Shown: piece by piece, positions 10,230 through 20,692 of the stretch
How positions within the stretch are numbered: position 1 is the first letter of the stretch
Layout of the letters: every line of letters begins with the position of its first letter
Source: Leptospiraceae bacterium
Lineage (GTDB): Bacteria > Spirochaetota > Leptospiria > Leptospirales > Leptospiraceae
Assembly (NCBI GenBank): GCA_015075105.1
Contig: JABTUZ010000002.1
Coordinates: 654,001 to 718,000, forward strand
DNA: 64,000 nt
Direction of reading: 5' to 3'
Translations under genes and position numbers: made by a program
The notes under the pieces: generated by a model
Told to the model about the DNA's origin: nothing
Seen by the model: only the letters and a program-made list of their open reading frames with translations
The model's database searches: none

Positions 10230-13200
10230 TTATTCAACAAGTAAAGTACTGGTGTACAATCTATAACCATTCCAGTGAATCTCATCAGGATAATTTTTTT
10301 TCACCTCTGAAATTGCGTCTATAAATCTTTCTTTGAGAGATTTTTTTATTCGAGATCGTAAAAATAGATTTTTCAAAAAATAAACATTGCTCAAATCTTT
10401 TTGAGAGCCGATAGAAAACACCCCAGGCCCGTAATGGATTTTATTTATAAATTGAAGAGTAGCATTTATATCATCCGAGTAAAAGGACGTTTCGTGTAGA
10501 TACGAAGAAGACAAAAACCAATTTCCTGTGCGTTTGCCAAATCGCTCAATATCAAGAAGAGGAGAGCCTCCGTAATAAATTTCTTTATTGTCTTTTAGTA
10601 AAATTTCTTCTTGAGATAGAATTACTTTTGAGTCGAATTTTTTTCCTGTTACAGTTTCTGCTTCTAGATTTTCCAATCTTTTCAATTTCAAAAACCAATC
10701 TTTAGAAAAGTTGGTGTTTTTCTTTTTCTCCAATGAAAAGTTGGGTGAAATATCTTCTGAAATATTGTGTGCAGTTCGATTCAATAATTCTCCGGGGTCA
10801 GTAACCAAATAGAAATTGTCGTCTTCTCTATATTCCAATGGGGCTTTAAAATGGTAGGAGCTTAAATACAAATACGTTAGGCGATTTTTGTCTAATTTAA
10901 TTGACTTCCTGTATCTTTCTTCTATTGCTTCTTTCTGTAAAATTGCGTTCCCATTTTCTTGAAGATTACGATAATAGTCTGTTAGGCTGTCATAAACAGG
11001 ACGATTGTCTTTGAACGCTAACTCTCCGTTGGACTTCCCGTTATAGAATTTTATAGAAAAAGTTTGCAATCCAAAATCAAAAACACTGAGTAGGGTTTGA
11101 TTCTTGGGCAGTGCTTTGAAAAGCTCGTAAGACACAGTTTTGAATCTTGGGAGTTTCCCAAAATTTGAATTTTGGCCTATTATTCTTTCGTTCCACCCTC
11201 GAATTTTATCTTTGGCAAGTCCGAGATCAAAAAATACTTCTGAGTTGTTTGCTTTGAAAGACAGGTGTTGCAAGTAAGTTACCAATTGGATTAGCTCTCT
11301 TTTAGAAAAAGTTTCTATTGTGTTCTTTGATTTTTTTTCTATGACCGAATTCAAATATTCTACTAATTTTTTTACCTCAGTTTTTTGAGCCGTTTCGTAA
11401 AAAGAATATTTTTCGGGTAATTTTAATTTCAAAAAAGCAGTTTCTTCATCTAAAAATTTTAAATCTTTGTTTAAGAGGGAATACCTGAATTTTAGATATA
11501 AAAATCGTAAGAACTTTTCTTGAGTTGAGTTGTGGATAGAAGTTTCTTTTTGAACTTTTTCAATATATTTTTTTGCTCCAGAATTATCGCCTTTTTCAAG
11601 AAGACATTCAGCCCAAACAATCATCATAAGTTGAGCCTTGCTTAAGTTTCCTAATTCATTTTCTGTTTGTAGAATTTTATCGAACAATGAATTTATCTCT
11701 CCACTCAATTGCCCTGGAATTGATTCAGTTAAAATATAAAACAATAAACTTCTATCTATAGAGTTGATATAGTAAAGAGTCGATTTTCCATTTTCTAATT
11801 CTTCCGGTGATAGAAACAAAGGAATAAAATCTCTTCCAACACTTAGTTTTTTAAAAGTTTTAAGAATGTCTCTTTTGTAATCTCTCACTACGCTTTCAGA
11901 GAAAGTGTTCTCATCATTGTACAATTGTTGAACTTTCGTGTCGAACTTGTCCCATTCTTTTTTTACAGCATAATAATAAGCACTTCCGTCATCTTTTAAA
12001 TTCATGGTTACCGGATTTTTTCCGTAAAGAAAGACCTTTTCGATTTTTGAAATATTTGAATCTTCTAATTCTGAATTTATTCCAATAGAGTTAGAGAGAT
12101 TAGTCTCTCTATCCGGGTTATCGATAAGATTTTTCTGAAGAATTTTTCGTAATTCTGAGTATAAAAAAGGATTATTGTCTTTAGAATTGTTTTGCAGATA
12201 ATCGGATAAGTTCTTATCGAAATCGATCAATTTTCCTGAGTAGATATTCCTGAAAAATCCAATGTTCTTTATATACTTAGAATTTGTAGAGTTGGTATTC
12301 TCTGAAACCTTGTCTTGAAATTCTTGATCAAACTTTTTACAGTCAAACTTTACTAAACCTAAAAAACAAGACTTCACTCTCGAATACAAGACTAAGTTTA
12401 ACTTTTCTGCATCCTCTTTGTATTTTTCAATTAGTTTATCAAAATGTTTGAATGAGGATTCTTCTCTATAAATTTTTACTTTAGTAGAAGACACAAGTAT
12501 TTCAGAATCTAAAATTTCCTTCTCGTATTTTTTATCGAGAGAATACAAAGCAGATTCATATTGAATTAGAGCTTCGCTTAACTTTCCTTTTTTTTCTAAT
12601 TCTATTCCTGTTTTTAAGAATCTATCATAATCATTTTTATTTATAGATTCTTCTTTGTTGAAAATTTTACTGCCTACCAAAGAAATCAGACTAAGCTCAT
12701 TAATAAAATTTTCATTTTGTAAAATTTTCTTTCTAATTGCCGTGTTGTCGTTCCCTTCACTAACATAGAAAATATCTCCGACTCCGGAAGAGCGAAAGAC
12801 TTCAGACGAAAATGCAAGTTTTTCAAAATTTCTTTTTGCAAATTTAAAATTATTAACCAAGACTTTTGAAATACGAGTATTCTTTTCAAATATTTCTTTT
12901 AAATTAATGTAACCGGGTATAGATTCCCCAAAATAATTTCTTGTATAAGAAAAATCCAAAGATCCATCGAGAGTATCCGGGACATAACTATCGCTTCCTA
13001 GCGAGCTTTTTTTGAAAATCATATAGGATTCCGATTTGTTTAAAGCGGGCTGAATTTCTTTGTCACCGAGTATTGCAAAAGCTCTCTTTGTTTGCCCGCT
13101 TCTCATTTTCTTAGCGTTGTTATCGAGCTGGCTTGACAAGAAAGCATAACGGACTTTCAATACTTCTCCTAAGAGTTTCTCGCCGATTTTCATTTGTGAA

Positions 13201-16200
13201 AAATTTAATACAAAAGTGTTAGAATCTGGAATAATAATTGTTGTAGTGCTTTTCTGAATATCATTTTGAATTTTTGTTAAAAAATCTTCGATAGTTTTTT
13301 TTAGGTTTCCATCTTTTTTTTCTAAATTGGTGAAAGAGTTTTCTTCTTTTGATATTTTGTTTATAAGTAAATTATTTCCTATGTCTATAAATCGTAAAAT
13401 CAATTCTCTCCCTGAGGGTTTTGGAATAGGGTTGAAGGTCATCGCAGGATCAAAGAAATGCGCTTTTTCTGGAAAACTTGTTTGAATTTGTTTTAGTTTT
13501 GTAAAAATCTTTTCGCGAACTTTTGCTTTTCTATTTGTGTATGTTTCTACGGATTTCTTATCTGTCCAGTTGGTTTGAATTTTTTGTTCCAAGAAGCTAC
13601 TTTCTTCAAAAAGCCCTTGCAACTCCGAATACATTTTAGATAGATCGGCAGACTCAAAATTCAAATTTGAAAGAAGTACGCTTTTAAAAAAATTCAATTT
13701 TATAATTCTGTCTTTTGACTCAAACATCTCAGAGTATTTTTTCTGAGCTAAATATATTTTATTTTTTAGTATATGAATATCTTCAAAAATTTTATTGTTC
13801 AAAGTTAGAACTAATTCAGGGTTATTCCCGATTATGGATTCTGCTTCTAAAACTTTTCGTAAAGCGTCGTCAAACGATTGCTTAGTCGTATTTTCGTTAT
13901 AAATAAATTCAGATTCTAAAATTTTCAGGTAGATCATTTCTTCTAAGAAATTTCCGTTGGAGGCAAGCTCTCCTGCAAACTGTAGATTTGTCCGAAAATT
14001 TTCTTTATCCCCGAGTTTTCTGTAAAGTTTGATTAGATTGATTAAGATTCTGGTTCTTTCTTTTTTAGAAAATGGATCTCCCGAAAGTCCAATCATACTC
14101 ATTTCAATTTGAGAAGGGTTTTTCAAATACGGGAAACTTAATCCGAAATAATAGTTTGCTTTTAAAGACTCGCCTTGACTTTGTAAAAATTCTCCCTTGT
14201 AAAAATACAATACACCTAAGAGAGGCTCATAGTTATTCCATTCTTTGTAAAAATTATCTTCGCAGAATTCCTCTTTTTCTAATTCAGATTTTACCAATCC
14301 GTCTGTATCTATTCTTTCGCTACATTCGTTAAAATACTCTTTTCTTTCGTTTAAATATATTTCAATAAATTCATTTAGTAAACTCATTTTTGAATCTATG
14401 TCTGATTCTCGGGTAATAGTTTCAAGAAGGCTGACGCTTGAGTCTCTCAAGAATCTTCTTGCTTCTTCTGTGTTTCCTTCTTTTTTCCGCAACCTGAAAG
14501 ATTCTAAAAACTTTTTATAAGAAGTGAAATAGTCTCCCTTTAAATAGTTGCTCGTAGCAAGCATCGGCTCCGTAAAATTGAGAATTCTTTTGCCTGCAAC
14601 ACTTTTTATTAGATCATTTGCTTGAATGAATTTTTTTCTTTTTTCAAATAATTTTGAAGCCTTGGAAAATTCGTTTCTTTCCAAAGAGTTTTCGATCATA
14701 ATTCCCTTTGCGAGTAAATTGTGGTACTCAGGAGGAAAAGCTCCCGGAAACCTACCATCTCCAATAACTCGTACGCTATCCGGCATGAGGATATTCCAAA
14801 CTGAAAAAGAAGTTAGCTTTTTGAATGTTCCCTTTTTATTTTGAATCGTAGCCTTCTCTGCTAATTTTGCATAACGATCCGAGTTTTTGAATTCTTTCCT
14901 TTTTTGATAGCATATCGCTATAGCATTGTACAAGCTGGAATTTTCTAAGTAATGGATTTCCCTGTTCATAGCGAGGGCTTTTTTGTAATAGCCTATTGCC
15001 TGACTGTATTCGAGAGACTCCATTGCCGCAAGACCGGTTAAGGCAAAAAGTAAACTAAGTTTTCTTTTTGCTTCATTTAATGGATTTGTCAATTCGTTTG
15101 ATTCTTGAGTTAAAGTTTTGGCTTTGGAGTATGCGATATAATACTCATTTTTATAATAAGTTGATGTTGCTTCTTTCAACTCAACTAAAGCATTTTCAAA
15201 ATCAGAAAGATAAATCAATGTTCTACCAAAATTAAAATGAAACAATGCTTTTTGTTTATAATTTTCAAATTGAGTTTTAGAAACTATAAATTTTTCCATT
15301 TTTTTAGTAATGTCGTAGTGTTCTTTTGCTCTTGGATAATTACTTAATAAAAAATAATTATTCGCAAGATTCAAATTCAAATCTGAAAGAACTTTCTTAT
15401 TAGGTGAGTTTCCAAGAAAATTTAAAATTTGTCTATACAGCTCTATATTTTCTTCAAAGTGTTTGCCCGGAAAAAATTTCTCGTATTGAGCTTGGAATAA
15501 TTCTTCTTCGGTGGATTCTTCATCTGAATTTTTTGAAGACCTTACAATATCTATATATTGGTACAACCAACCTAATAATTGGTAGGCATCGGTAAACATT
15601 GGGTCTGCAAAAATAATCCATTTTAATTCGTACTCTGCTTTTTTAAAATCTTCTAAGATAGAAGCTTTTCGAGCTTTAGTCATAGCTCCTGCGGAATAAT
15701 ACGCATTTTCGTAAATCACTCCTTTATTAATCAGATAATAAGCATAACCATAGAGAGATGCTAAATACAAATGAGGTCTTGCTCTGGGTAAGCCTTGCTT
15801 AAAGTGCAATTCAATTAGTTTTGTAGCTTCGTCGCCTAACACTTCGATTCCCTGTAAATCTCGAAAGTCTCCGAGTACTTTTAAATTTTTCACTCCTTTT
15901 ACATCCGTAACTTTTGACAAGGCACCTGTTACGTTTCCTACAACATTGACCCCACCTTCCCCAAGTAGATTGATCTTACTCAAAATGCTTTTTCGTTTAT
16001 CGTCTGCTAATTTTTCTCCGTAACGGAAAATTGATTCAACCATTCTTCTTTGATAGTAGATCGCATAATCGCGGTAGAGTGTGTCTAAAAATAAATTTTT
16101 TGATTTCAACAAAAACATATTTTCTGTGTTGTAGAAATAGTGAAGTGCAGCTTCTCTTAGGTTCCCAATTTTTTCGTGCTCGATGGCTTTATTTTCGTAA

Positions 16201-18239
16201 TAACGAAAAGATTTTTCGATTTCTGCTTCTTTTAATTCTACCCCCAGAGCCGGGTCGTAATTTTCTAAATACAATCTCAACTCATCAAAAGAGCCACTAA
16301 CACTACCGAGGCTTTCAAAATTTTTTGATTTTAAGAGATGACTTTTTAAAAACAGAGGTCTTGCAACCGGAACTTTATTCAAATAGCTATCAACTAAAGT
16401 ATTGCTTTCAGAAAATTTTTTGGCTTCGTTCAAAGCCAATGCTTTAATATAAAGCATCAAAGCATCCATCATGGCAGAAACTGTTGGAAGTTTATTTTCT
16501 GTAATAATCTTTTCTGTTATTTGGATTTTTTCATCCGGTGTGCGATTTTGAGAGATTTTATTTTCGATATCTTTTTCAAGAATACTGATGTCTTCTTTTT
16601 TAGATATAGGGTCATTCATAATCTCGATATATTCTTTAGGTAAAATTGTAGAAGTACTTTGAAACTCTAAGGCTCCGATTTTTTGCTTAATCTCTTTTGA
16701 TAAAAAATATTCCGGGTAGCTTGCCAACAACTCACGATAGGTCTGAATGGCAGAAGTTGTGTCTTGAGTTTTAAGCTCTACGTCTCCTATATGATTTAAA
16801 ATTGCCCCGGATACATTCCTATTGATTGAAGGAGTATTTCTAACTTGCTGAAAATATTTTTTTAATAAAGGCAGTTGATTTTTATTTTCTTCTTCCGACT
16901 TATAGCTGATGTACAAAGCGTGAGAAAGGGCATGGTTCGGGTCTAATTTCGTTTTCTCCATTTTTTTTAGAATCTCATCGGCAAATTTAGAATTCCCTGA
17001 TTTCTTACTCTCTTGAACTTTGATCAGTTCTATTTTGGAATTGTAAATTGGAAATAATTTATCTTCTCCAAAAAATAATTCGACTGAATCCAAAGCTAAA
17101 AGGAAACTTTCATAGGAATGTTTTTTTCTATATCGAAGAGAGTATTCCATTTGCGAATCAATTGTATCTTGCTTTGGGACAGAACCGGATGCAGGAATAA
17201 AATAAATATTGATTGAATTGTGCAAAGATTCAGAAAATAAAATACTTCCACCGTTAAAATTGGAGTATTTTGTATCAAATACGGAGGTCTTTCCTGAAGA
17301 AAATAACTTTTCGATTTTATTTTCTAAATTGACCCGAACGATATAACTATTATCTCTTTCGTCTAACTTCCCATTTTTGTTGGTATCTTTTCTGATTGAA
17401 GTATAAAATAAATACTTTCCGTCGATTGACAAAGAAGGAGAGAAGTCCATATAAGAGTCGTTTGTGAGACGCTCTTCTTTTCCAGTGCTAAGATCATAGA
17501 AATATATCTCTCCATTAGGATCGTCTTTGAAGGATAAAAATACGATTTTTTTTCCGTCGAATGACCAAAAAGGTGAAGCTCCTCCTTCTTTAGTTAAAGG
17601 CTTCATTTCATTTTTTTTCTTTAAATCAGCTAACACTAAATTTTGTTTTCCGGGTGAAAATCTTTCGCTGGAGAATACCAAGAAACGAGAGTCGGGAGAA
17701 AAAGCAGGATCGGTATCAACTAACCTCTCTTTTCCTGAAGATTTTATGTAATCAGGATTTGTGATCACTTGGTAATCAGAAACTTCTGGTTGATTTCCTT
17801 TAGCAATTTCACTCACCCACTTGGAAGGATTAATTTTTAGAATAGCAATATCTCCCTCCGAATCAAATTCTTCAGTAACATAAGCGAGAGTTTTTCCGTC
17901 CGGACTAATCGCAGGTTTATATTCGTGAGATGGGTGTCTTGTAACAAGACTCACTACAGAGCTTTTTAAATCTCTAAACCAAATATCATTGTTCCCTTCT
18001 TGATCTGTGGTAAAGAAAAGAAAATTCCCATCAAATGTAGTAGAGTTGTAGAGATTGTGTCCTCTGTGAACAGTTAAAGGAAAAGGTTTTTCGTTTGAAG
18101 GAGTAAAATAATTTTTAGATATAGAAGAATATTCAAAATTCAATGGTTTGATTTTTACGGATTTTTGAAATAAGGCACATTGGAAAAAGGAAAAAGAAAA
18201 AAATACAATTACAAGTTTTCCTAAATGTTGAAAATTCAT
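10230..18239 (-). CDS. Giant lipoprotein: PD40 propeller, long TPR/helical region, CHAT-like C-terminus
   Basis: A 2669-residue predicted lipoprotein of unknown function. The signal peptide ends in lipobox FFQC with Cys21. Residues about 65-310 hold at least five PD40 (TolB-type) blades, such as ISPDGKTLAYV at 111-121 and WSFDGKKIVFLSF at 225-237. A calcium-loop-like DTNKNGKLDERD lies at 285-296. From about 430 to 2250 the sequence is helical with scattered TPR-like units, for example YSQAIGYYKKALAM and GKLSEALIQYESALYSL. The last 330 residues resemble a CHAT protease fold (YLYLSSYHFKAPLEY, then GPGVFSIGSQKDL and the helix after it), but I see neither the His-Gly nor the catalytic Cys, so it looks inactive. 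GGGGAG lies six bases before the ATG. The frame is uninterrupted for 8 kb. Confidence 0.8.
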   Translation of the reverse strand: MNFQHLGKLVIVFFSFSFFQCALFQKSVKIKPLNFEYSSISKNYFTPSNEKPFPLTVHRGHNLYNSTTFDGNFLFFTTDQEGNNDIWFRDLKSSVVSLVTRHPSHEYKPAISPDGKTLAYVTEEFDSEGDIAILKINPSKWVSEIAKGNQPEVSDYQVITNPDYIKSSGKERLVDTDPAFSPDSRFLVFSSERFSPGKQNLVLADLKKKNEMKPLTKEGGASPFWSFDGKKIVFLSFKDDPNGEIYFYDLSTGKEERLTNDSYMDFSPSLSIDGKYLFYTSIRKDTNKNGKLDERDNSYIVRVNLENKIEKLFSSGKTSVFDTKYSNFNGGSILFSESLHNSINIYFIPASGSVPKQDTIDSQMEYSLRYRKKHSYESFLLALDSVELFFGEDKLFPIYNSKIELIKVQESKKSGNSKFADEILKKMEKTKLDPNHALSHALYISYKSEEENKNQLPLLKKYFQQVRNTPSINRNVSGAILNHIGDVELKTQDTTSAIQTYRELLASYPEYFLSKEIKQKIGALEFQSTSTILPKEYIEIMNDPISKKEDISILEKDIENKISQNRTPDEKIQITEKIITENKLPTVSAMMDALMLYIKALALNEAKKFSESNTLVDSYLNKVPVARPLFLKSHLLKSKNFESLGSVSGSFDELRLYLENYDPALGVELKEAEIEKSFRYYENKAIEHEKIGNLREAALHYFYNTENMFLLKSKNLFLDTLYRDYAIYYQRRMVESIFRYGEKLADDKRKSILSKINLLGEGGVNVVGNVTGALSKVTDVKGVKNLKVLGDFRDLQGIEVLGDEATKLIELHFKQGLPRARPHLYLASLYGYAYYLINKGVIYENAYYSAGAMTKARKASILEDFKKAEYELKWIIFADPMFTDAYQLLGWLYQYIDIVRSSKNSDEESTEEELFQAQYEKFFPGKHFEENIELYRQILNFLGNSPNKKVLSDLNLNLANNYFLLSNYPRAKEHYDITKKMEKFIVSKTQFENYKQKALFHFNFGRTLIYLSDFENALVELKEATSTYYKNEYYIAYSKAKTLTQESNELTNPLNEAKRKLSLLFALTGLAAMESLEYSQAIGYYKKALAMNREIHYLENSSLYNAIAICYQKRKEFKNSDRYAKLAEKATIQNKKGTFKKLTSFSVWNILMPDSVRVIGDGRFPGAFPPEYHNLLAKGIMIENSLERNEFSKASKLFEKRKKFIQANDLIKSVAGKRILNFTEPMLATSNYLKGDYFTSYKKFLESFRLRKKEGNTEEARRFLRDSSVSLLETITRESDIDSKMSLLNEFIEIYLNERKEYFNECSERIDTDGLVKSELEKEEFCEDNFYKEWNNYEPLLGVLYFYKGEFLQSQGESLKANYYFGLSFPYLKNPSQIEMSMIGLSGDPFSKKERTRILINLIKLYRKLGDKENFRTNLQFAGELASNGNFLEEMIYLKILESEFIYNENTTKQSFDDALRKVLEAESIIGNNPELVLTLNNKIFEDIHILKNKIYLAQKKYSEMFESKDRIIKLNFFKSVLLSNLNFESADLSKMYSELQGLFEESSFLEQKIQTNWTDKKSVETYTNRKAKVREKIFTKLKQIQTSFPEKAHFFDPAMTFNPIPKPSGRELILRFIDIGNNLLINKISKEENSFTNLEKKDGNLKKTIEDFLTKIQNDIQKSTTTIIIPDSNTFVLNFSQMKIGEKLLGEVLKVRYAFLSSQLDNNAKKMRSGQTKRAFAILGDKEIQPALNKSESYMIFKKSSLGSDSYVPDTLDGSLDFSYTRNYFGESIPGYINLKEIFEKNTRISKVLVNNFKFAKRNFEKLAFSSEVFRSSGVGDIFYVSEGNDNTAIRKKILQNENFINELSLISLVGSKIFNKEESINKNDYDRFLKTGIELEKKGKLSEALIQYESALYSLDKKYEKEILDSEILVSSTKVKIYREESSFKHFDKLIEKYKEDAEKLNLVLYSRVKSCFLGLVKFDCKKFDQEFQDKVSENTNSTNSKYIKNIGFFRNIYSGKLIDFDKNLSDYLQNNSKDNNPFLYSELRKILQKNLIDNPDRETNLSNSIGINSELEDSNISKIEKVFLYGKNPVTMNLKDDGSAYYYAVKKEWDKFDTKVQQLYNDENTFSESVVRDYKRDILKTFKKLSVGRDFIPLFLSPEELENGKSTLYYINSIDRSLLFYILTESIPGQLSGEINSLFDKILQTENELGNLSKAQLMMIVWAECLLEKGDNSGAKKYIEKVQKETSIHNSTQEKFLRFLYLKFRYSLLNKDLKFLDEETAFLKLKLPEKYSFYETAQKTEVKKLVEYLNSVIEKKSKNTIETFSKRELIQLVTYLQHLSFKANNSEVFFDLGLAKDKIRGWNERIIGQNSNFGKLPRFKTVSYELFKALPKNQTLLSVFDFGLQTFSIKFYNGKSNGELAFKDNRPVYDSLTDYYRNLQENGNAILQKEAIEERYRKSIKLDKNRLTYLYLSSYHFKAPLEYREDDNFYLVTDPGELLNRTAHNISEDISPNFSLEKKKNTNFSKDWFLKLKRLENLEAETVTGKKFDSKVILSQEEILLKDNKEIYYGGSPLLDIERFGKRTGNWFLSSSYLHETSFYSDDINATLQFINKIHYGPGVFSIGSQKDLSNVYFLKNLFLRSRIKKSLKERFIDAISEVKKNYPDEIHWNGYRLYTSTLLVE

Positions 18240-18295
18240 TATTACTCCCCTTCTCGGATAATGCTGTAAAAGTTCACAAGAGAATCAAGGGAAAT

Positions 18296-20566
18296 TTATG
18301 ACTTATAAATCAAATTCTTTCGAAGTAGGTTTGCTAAATCTGATTTATTAAAAGGTTTTTTAATGCTGTCTGTAAACCCATAAATTTTCGGATTTGCAAT
18401 AACCGGATCACCAGAATATCCGCTTGAAACAAAAACAGGAATATCCGGATCATATTTTCTAATTTCACCAATTGTTTCTAATCCACCCATTGCACCAGGG
18501 ATTGTTAAATCAAAAATCATCCCTACAAATTTTTTACCTGAATTCAAGGAATCTTTAAAACAGGATATTGTCTCACTGCCATTTTTTGCACATACAACGG
18601 AATACCCAAAAGACTTCAGCATTTCGCTAATTATTTCTAATAATATTTCTTCATCGTCCATTATTAAAAAATTTCCTTCACTACTATAGTGGGAATTTTC
18701 AGAAGGAGTTTCAAAATTAAAATTGTCTTTCAATGCAGGGAGGGCAAAATGAAAAATGGAGCCAACGCCTATTTCTGTTTCAACATCAATACATCCTCCA
18801 TGTTTGTTTATGATAGAATAAGACGAAGCAAGACCAAGACCGTGCCCCTTGGGTTTTGTAGTAAAAAAAGGATCAAATATTTTAGAAAGAATGTCTTTTG
18901 GAATTCCTGTACCTGTATCTTTTATAGAAATTTTTACATAGCATCCTTCTTGAAGAAATGAATGTTCATTTTCTTTTATGGTGCAATTGTTTGCTGTAAT
19001 ATCAATTGTTCCACCTGTAGGCATTGCTTGAAGAGCATTGATGATTAAATTATCAATCACCTGTCCTATTTGATTTTTATCAAATTCACAAAGAAATAGA
19101 TCATCCGGAATTTGAAAATTGCACTTAACATTAGAGCCACTCAATGCAAAAATTACAGTTTCTTTAATAAAAGGTTTTAATTTACCAACCTTCTTAATCG
19201 GAGCTCCACCCATTGCAAATGTCAACAGTTGTTGAGTTAAGCCGCGAGCACGATCTATTGTACTTTTTGCTTTTGTTAGATATTCTGAAACTTTTTCGTC
19301 AGTGGATAAATTGAGTCCGAGATCTATATAACCAAAAATACCGCCAAGAAGATTATTGAAGTCGTGAGCAATTCCCCCTGCGAGTACACCCAATGATTCA
19401 AGTTTTGTTGTGCGTTGAATCGAATCCAAAAGTTTTTGTTTTTCAGTCATATCACGGAATACAAGCACAACTCCATAGGTATTATTATTGTTATCTATAA
19501 TAGGTGCACCACTATCGGCGATAATTCTCTCACTACCGTCTTTAGATAACAAAAGAGTGTGATTTTCTAATTCAACTACCTTCCCTGTTTGCAACGCTCT
19601 TTTTACTGGATTTTCTCGAGGCATTCTGGTAAACTCATTGATAATTTTGAATACTTCTTCAACAGGTTTCCCTTGTGCTTCGCTTTGAGTCCAACCTGTA
19701 AGTGTTTCAGCAATCGGATTCATTACTACAATATTTCCAGATAAGTCTGTAGTAATTACTCCATCACCAATACTTTTCAAAGTAACTTGCAGTCTTTCTT
19801 TTTCAGAAGAGATTTTATTTTCGGCGAGTATTCTTTTGTATTCTTCTTCTCTTCGTTTTGTTTCTGCTTTTTTTATTAATAGTGATGACCAAACAATTCC
19901 GATTATACCGAGTAACCAAATAGCACTATGACTGAAACTCGTATTGATTTCTGCATTTTTAATTTGTTGGTAATAACCAGTTAATGGAAGATTGATTCCA
20001 GTCGCCCCTCTCATATCTCCGATTTTATACCCTAAAATTCCATGGCATTTTTCACACCCAGGCTCCATATACATTGCTCTCAAATATCGTAGATGGGGCT
20101 GTCCATTGATATTTGCAATTTCCCATACTTCTTTTTTTTCTTCTGCGGTAAAAGATATGAGTTGGTTTTTTTCCCAAGAATCGGGAGCATTCCCAGGATT
20201 TAAAAATTTAAGACCGGTAATTCTTCCTCGAATTCCATAGTCGGCGGCGTATCTATCCATAATCTGTCTAAGCATTGATGCCGGATTTAAAAGAGTCAAC
20301 TTTTTGCCATCAAGTGTAACAACATCTCTGTCCGGTACATGGCTTAACCATTCAACTGATCCTTGGGTTTTTGTAATTGGGACATAGACTCCACCATGCT
20401 CTGTAGCCCATCTCCTAAAAGTACGATCTTTATTAATATTCGCTTTTGCTTCTGAATAGGCTCTTTCCATTCCGTCTATTTTAATATATTGTAGATTCCA
20501 GAAAAGAGATAGTCCGACCATTAAAGTCCAGATGAAGCCCACAATCAAGATAATTCTATTAATCAA
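18296..20566 (-). CDS. Hybrid sensor histidine kinase with DUF3365 haem-binding sensor domain
   Basis: Membrane sensor kinase of 756 residues. An N-terminal helix (4-25) precedes a periplasmic DUF3365 (Tll0287-like) domain at about 35-205 with CEKCH at 171-175, a c-type haem site. A second helix follows at 214-232. Then come a PAS domain (about 258-375), the DHp helix with HDFNN (His401), a HATPase with DTGTGIP and GHGLGLASSY, and a receiver domain (about 630-753) with a DLTIPGAMGG phosphoacceptor region and a KKPF lysine motif. The frame opens with TTG at 20566; GGAGGT lies about 14 bases upstream, inside the flanking repeat element, so the start is not certain. A cytochrome c peroxidase lies upstream. 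Redox or small-ligand sensing is inferred from the haem motif. Confidence 0.9.
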   Translation of the reverse strand: MINRIILIVGFIWTLMVGLSLFWNLQYIKIDGMERAYSEAKANINKDRTFRRWATEHGGVYVPITKTQGSVEWLSHVPDRDVVTLDGKKLTLLNPASMLRQIMDRYAADYGIRGRITGLKFLNPGNAPDSWEKNQLISFTAEEKKEVWEIANINGQPHLRYLRAMYMEPGCEKCHGILGYKIGDMRGATGINLPLTGYYQQIKNAEINTSFSHSAIWLLGIIGIVWSSLLIKKAETKRREEEYKRILAENKISSEKERLQVTLKSIGDGVITTDLSGNIVVMNPIAETLTGWTQSEAQGKPVEEVFKIINEFTRMPRENPVKRALQTGKVVELENHTLLLSKDGSERIIADSGAPIIDNNNNTYGVVLVFRDMTEKQKLLDSIQRTTKLESLGVLAGGIAHDFNNLLGGIFGYIDLGLNLSTDEKVSEYLTKAKSTIDRARGLTQQLLTFAMGGAPIKKVGKLKPFIKETVIFALSGSNVKCNFQIPDDLFLCEFDKNQIGQVIDNLIINALQAMPTGGTIDITANNCTIKENEHSFLQEGCYVKISIKDTGTGIPKDILSKIFDPFFTTKPKGHGLGLASSYSIINKHGGCIDVETEIGVGSIFHFALPALKDNFNFETPSENSHYSSEGNFLIMDDEEILLEIISEMLKSFGYSVVCAKNGSETISCFKDSLNSGKKFVGMIFDLTIPGAMGGLETIGEIRKYDPDIPVFVSSGYSGDPVIANPKIYGFTDSIKKPFNKSDLANLLRKNLIYKS

Positions 20567-20569
20567 TCT

Positions 20570-20692
20570 ATAAATGGCACACCTCCAAAAAGTCTTTCTT
20601 GAAAAAGCAATTATTTAATAAACCAATAAAAGTGCCATTTTCTAGCGTTGTCCAGCTCTTGTCCACAAGGACTGGACAGTAGCGTCATAAAT
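20570..20692. repeat. ATAAAT-bounded repeat element, copy 1 (123 bp)
   Basis: It begins ATAAATGGC and ends GCGTCATAAAT. The left arm, CCAATAAAAGTGCCATTTTC and TAGCGTTGT match copy 3 at 30180-30303 closely. The segment between TAGCGTTGT and CAGTAGCGTC differs in sequence but still folds (TTGTCCAG pairs with CTGGACAG, and GTCC/GGAC inside). The two ends are imperfect inverted repeats of each other (ATAAATGGCRYACC against ATTTATGACGCTACTG). It abuts the start of the hybrid kinase gene. Confidence 0.75.
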
